Of a stretch of 64,000 bases of DNA, positions 63,175 through 64,000 are shown in pieces. The notes below the pieces were generated by a model. It saw only the letters and a list, made by a program, of their open reading frames with translations. It was not told the origin of the DNA and searched no databases. The first letter of the stretch is position 1. The number at the start of each line of letters is the position of its first letter. The DNA is from Natrialba hulunbeirensis JCM 10989 (GTDB lineage Archaea; Halobacteriota; Halobacteria; Halobacteriales; Natrialbaceae). A program made the translations under genes and the position numbers. The stretch covers positions 1 to 64,000 of the forward strand of contig NZ_AOIM01000037.1 in NCBI RefSeq assembly GCF_000337575.1. The letters are read 5' to 3'.

Positions 63175-64000
63175 TTACTCGTCAGACCGCGGCTCGTCTC
63201 GGAAGTACGCCTCCACCTCGAACGGCTCGCTTTCCCCTTCGACACCCGTCACGTCGAGCGCCGTCACGACCGCATCCGTCTCGAGTAGCCCCGCAAGACT
63301 CGGCACCGTGCGCCCCTCGTCGCTGCTGATGAGTTCCTTGATATAGAGGCCGCCTTCACCGTGAATCCGGACCTCCGCCTGTGTCGGCTCGCGGAGTTCT
63401 CCCTCGGCGTCGTACACTGTCCGCTCGCGGGTGAGCGCCGCCCGGCGGTGGTCGACGCGCTGGGGCGTCTCCTGCTCGACTGTCGTTCCGCGGAGTTCCT
63501 CGAGTGCCGCCTCGAAATCGCCCTCCTCGACTGGCTCGCCGAACTCGACATCCGCGCGGTAGTGCTTGCTCGCGTCGTGTTCCTTGACGCGCTCGACCAT
63601 CTCGTAGGTCGCGAGACGTAGCCCCTCGACTTCGACTGCGCCCGCAGCGGCCTCGTTGATCTCGGACTCGAGTGCGGCCACGTCGGGCGTGCGCTCGCGC
63701 GGTCGTTTCACCTCGAGAACGAACGGACGGCCCTCTTCGAGCATCCGCGCGTCGACGTCCTCGCGGCCCGCACCGTGGAAGGTCCCCTCGTCGCCGTCCA
63801 TCGCCTCGACGACGTGCGGGCGAACGACCTGCTCGACGCTGGTGTCGTACATGTAGCCAGAGCCGCCACAGTAGTCACACGGCTCCTCGCCATCGTCGCC
63901 GAGCTGGACGCCGCTGCCGCCACACTCCCGGCACGGCCACTCCGTCTGGGGAATATCGCGCTCGAGCTTGCGGTACCGGCCGTAGACGAACGCCGGGTTG
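63175..64000 (-). CDS. pus10: tRNA pseudouridine synthase Pus10, C-terminal part (5' end outside window)
   Basis: This is the last 275 residues of the enzyme that makes pseudouridine 54 and 55 in archaeal tRNA. The frame continues past the window edge. It shows paired CxxCxG knuckles, CRECGGSGV and CDYCGGSGY, then the catalytic region HGAGREDVDARMLEEGRPFVLEV with the active Asp. The remainder has RTVYDAEGELREPTQAEV, GGLYIKELISSDEGRTVPSLAGLL and the closing VEGESEPFEVEAYF, all typical. The N-terminal THUMP part is missing because of the window border. Confidence 0.93.
   Translation of the reverse strand, partial: NPAFVYGRYRKLERDIPQTEWPCRECGGSGVQLGDDGEEPCDYCGGSGYMYDTSVEQVVRPHVVEAMDGDEGTFHGAGREDVDARMLEEGRPFVLEVKRPRERTPDVAALESEINEAAAGAVEVEGLRLATYEMVERVKEHDASKHYRADVEFGEPVEEGDFEAALEELRGTTVEQETPQRVDHRRAALTRERTVYDAEGELREPTQAEVRIHGEGGLYIKELISSDEGRTVPSLAGLLETDAVVTALDVTGVEGESEPFEVEAYFRDEPRSDE

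Overview
The window is GC-rich DNA from a halophilic archaeon (class Halobacteria; a Natrialbales-type genome is a guess). The evidence is consistent. The predicted proteins are strongly acidic. Several genes look leaderless, with a TATA box 25-28 bases before the start codon. The gene set includes archaeal markers: aIF5B, TFS, NAC, Nob1, Pus10, a geranylgeranyl reductase of ether-lipid synthesis, split GMP synthase, and the SecF-SecD order. Exported proteins carry twin-arginine signals with lipoboxes. No rRNA, tRNA, CRISPR array, intact insertion sequence, phage or plasmid gene was found.

Layout. 1-11 kb: end of an ftsZ gene, a [2Fe-2S] ferredoxin, geranylgeranyl reductase, an M48-like membrane protein with a broken active site, an M20 amidohydrolase, an S10 paralogue, a NUDIX hydrolase, a nuclease-like Cys-rich protein (DUF5787-like), small membrane proteins and an MFS transporter. 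11-17 kb: DUF5789-like protein, TFS, a hairpin-rich gap, then a minus-strand cluster PUA / SPFH-like mini-protein / NAC / TrmI, a NYN-domain protein and HtpX. 17-24.3 kb: lysine (diaminopimelate) operon dapA-dapB-dapD-[aldo/keto reductase]-lysA-[low-GC exported protein]-dapE. No dapF lies where it is usually found. 24.4-31.3 kb: purB and purNH, divergent around a palindrome; a double UspA protein; a SIMPL lipoprotein; carA and an Lrp regulator, divergent around two related inverted repeats. 31.3-40 kb: a FemAB/GNAT protein, a PHP protein, idi, an RDD protein, and a CUT1-type sugar ABC transporter whose binding protein diverges from the permease and ATPase genes. 40.6-51 kb: alcohol dehydrogenase, moaB overlapping a 5-formyl-THF cyclo-ligase gene, the operon pyrG-guaAb-small Rossmann-like protein, infB, PRC-barrel protein and nob1. 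51-64 kb: CPBP protease, pgi, DUF5812-like protein, secF-secD, a Ca2+/cation antiporter, rnhB, a MEDS-GAF-GAF histidine kinase and the 3' part of pus10.

Most of the window is core metabolism and information processing. I see no multi-gene defence or secondary-metabolite system. The points most worth a second look are single-locus oddities. They are the M48 homologue that looks as if four residues were deleted from its HExxH motif; the missing dapF, with a low-GC gene and an IS200/IS605-like hairpin scar in its place; a PD-(D/E)xK-like protein with a C-terminal cysteine cluster; two micro-proteins of 32 and 34 residues; palindromic operator candidates at the purB/purNH, carA/lrp and sugar-transporter promoters; and several short tandem-repeat tracts.
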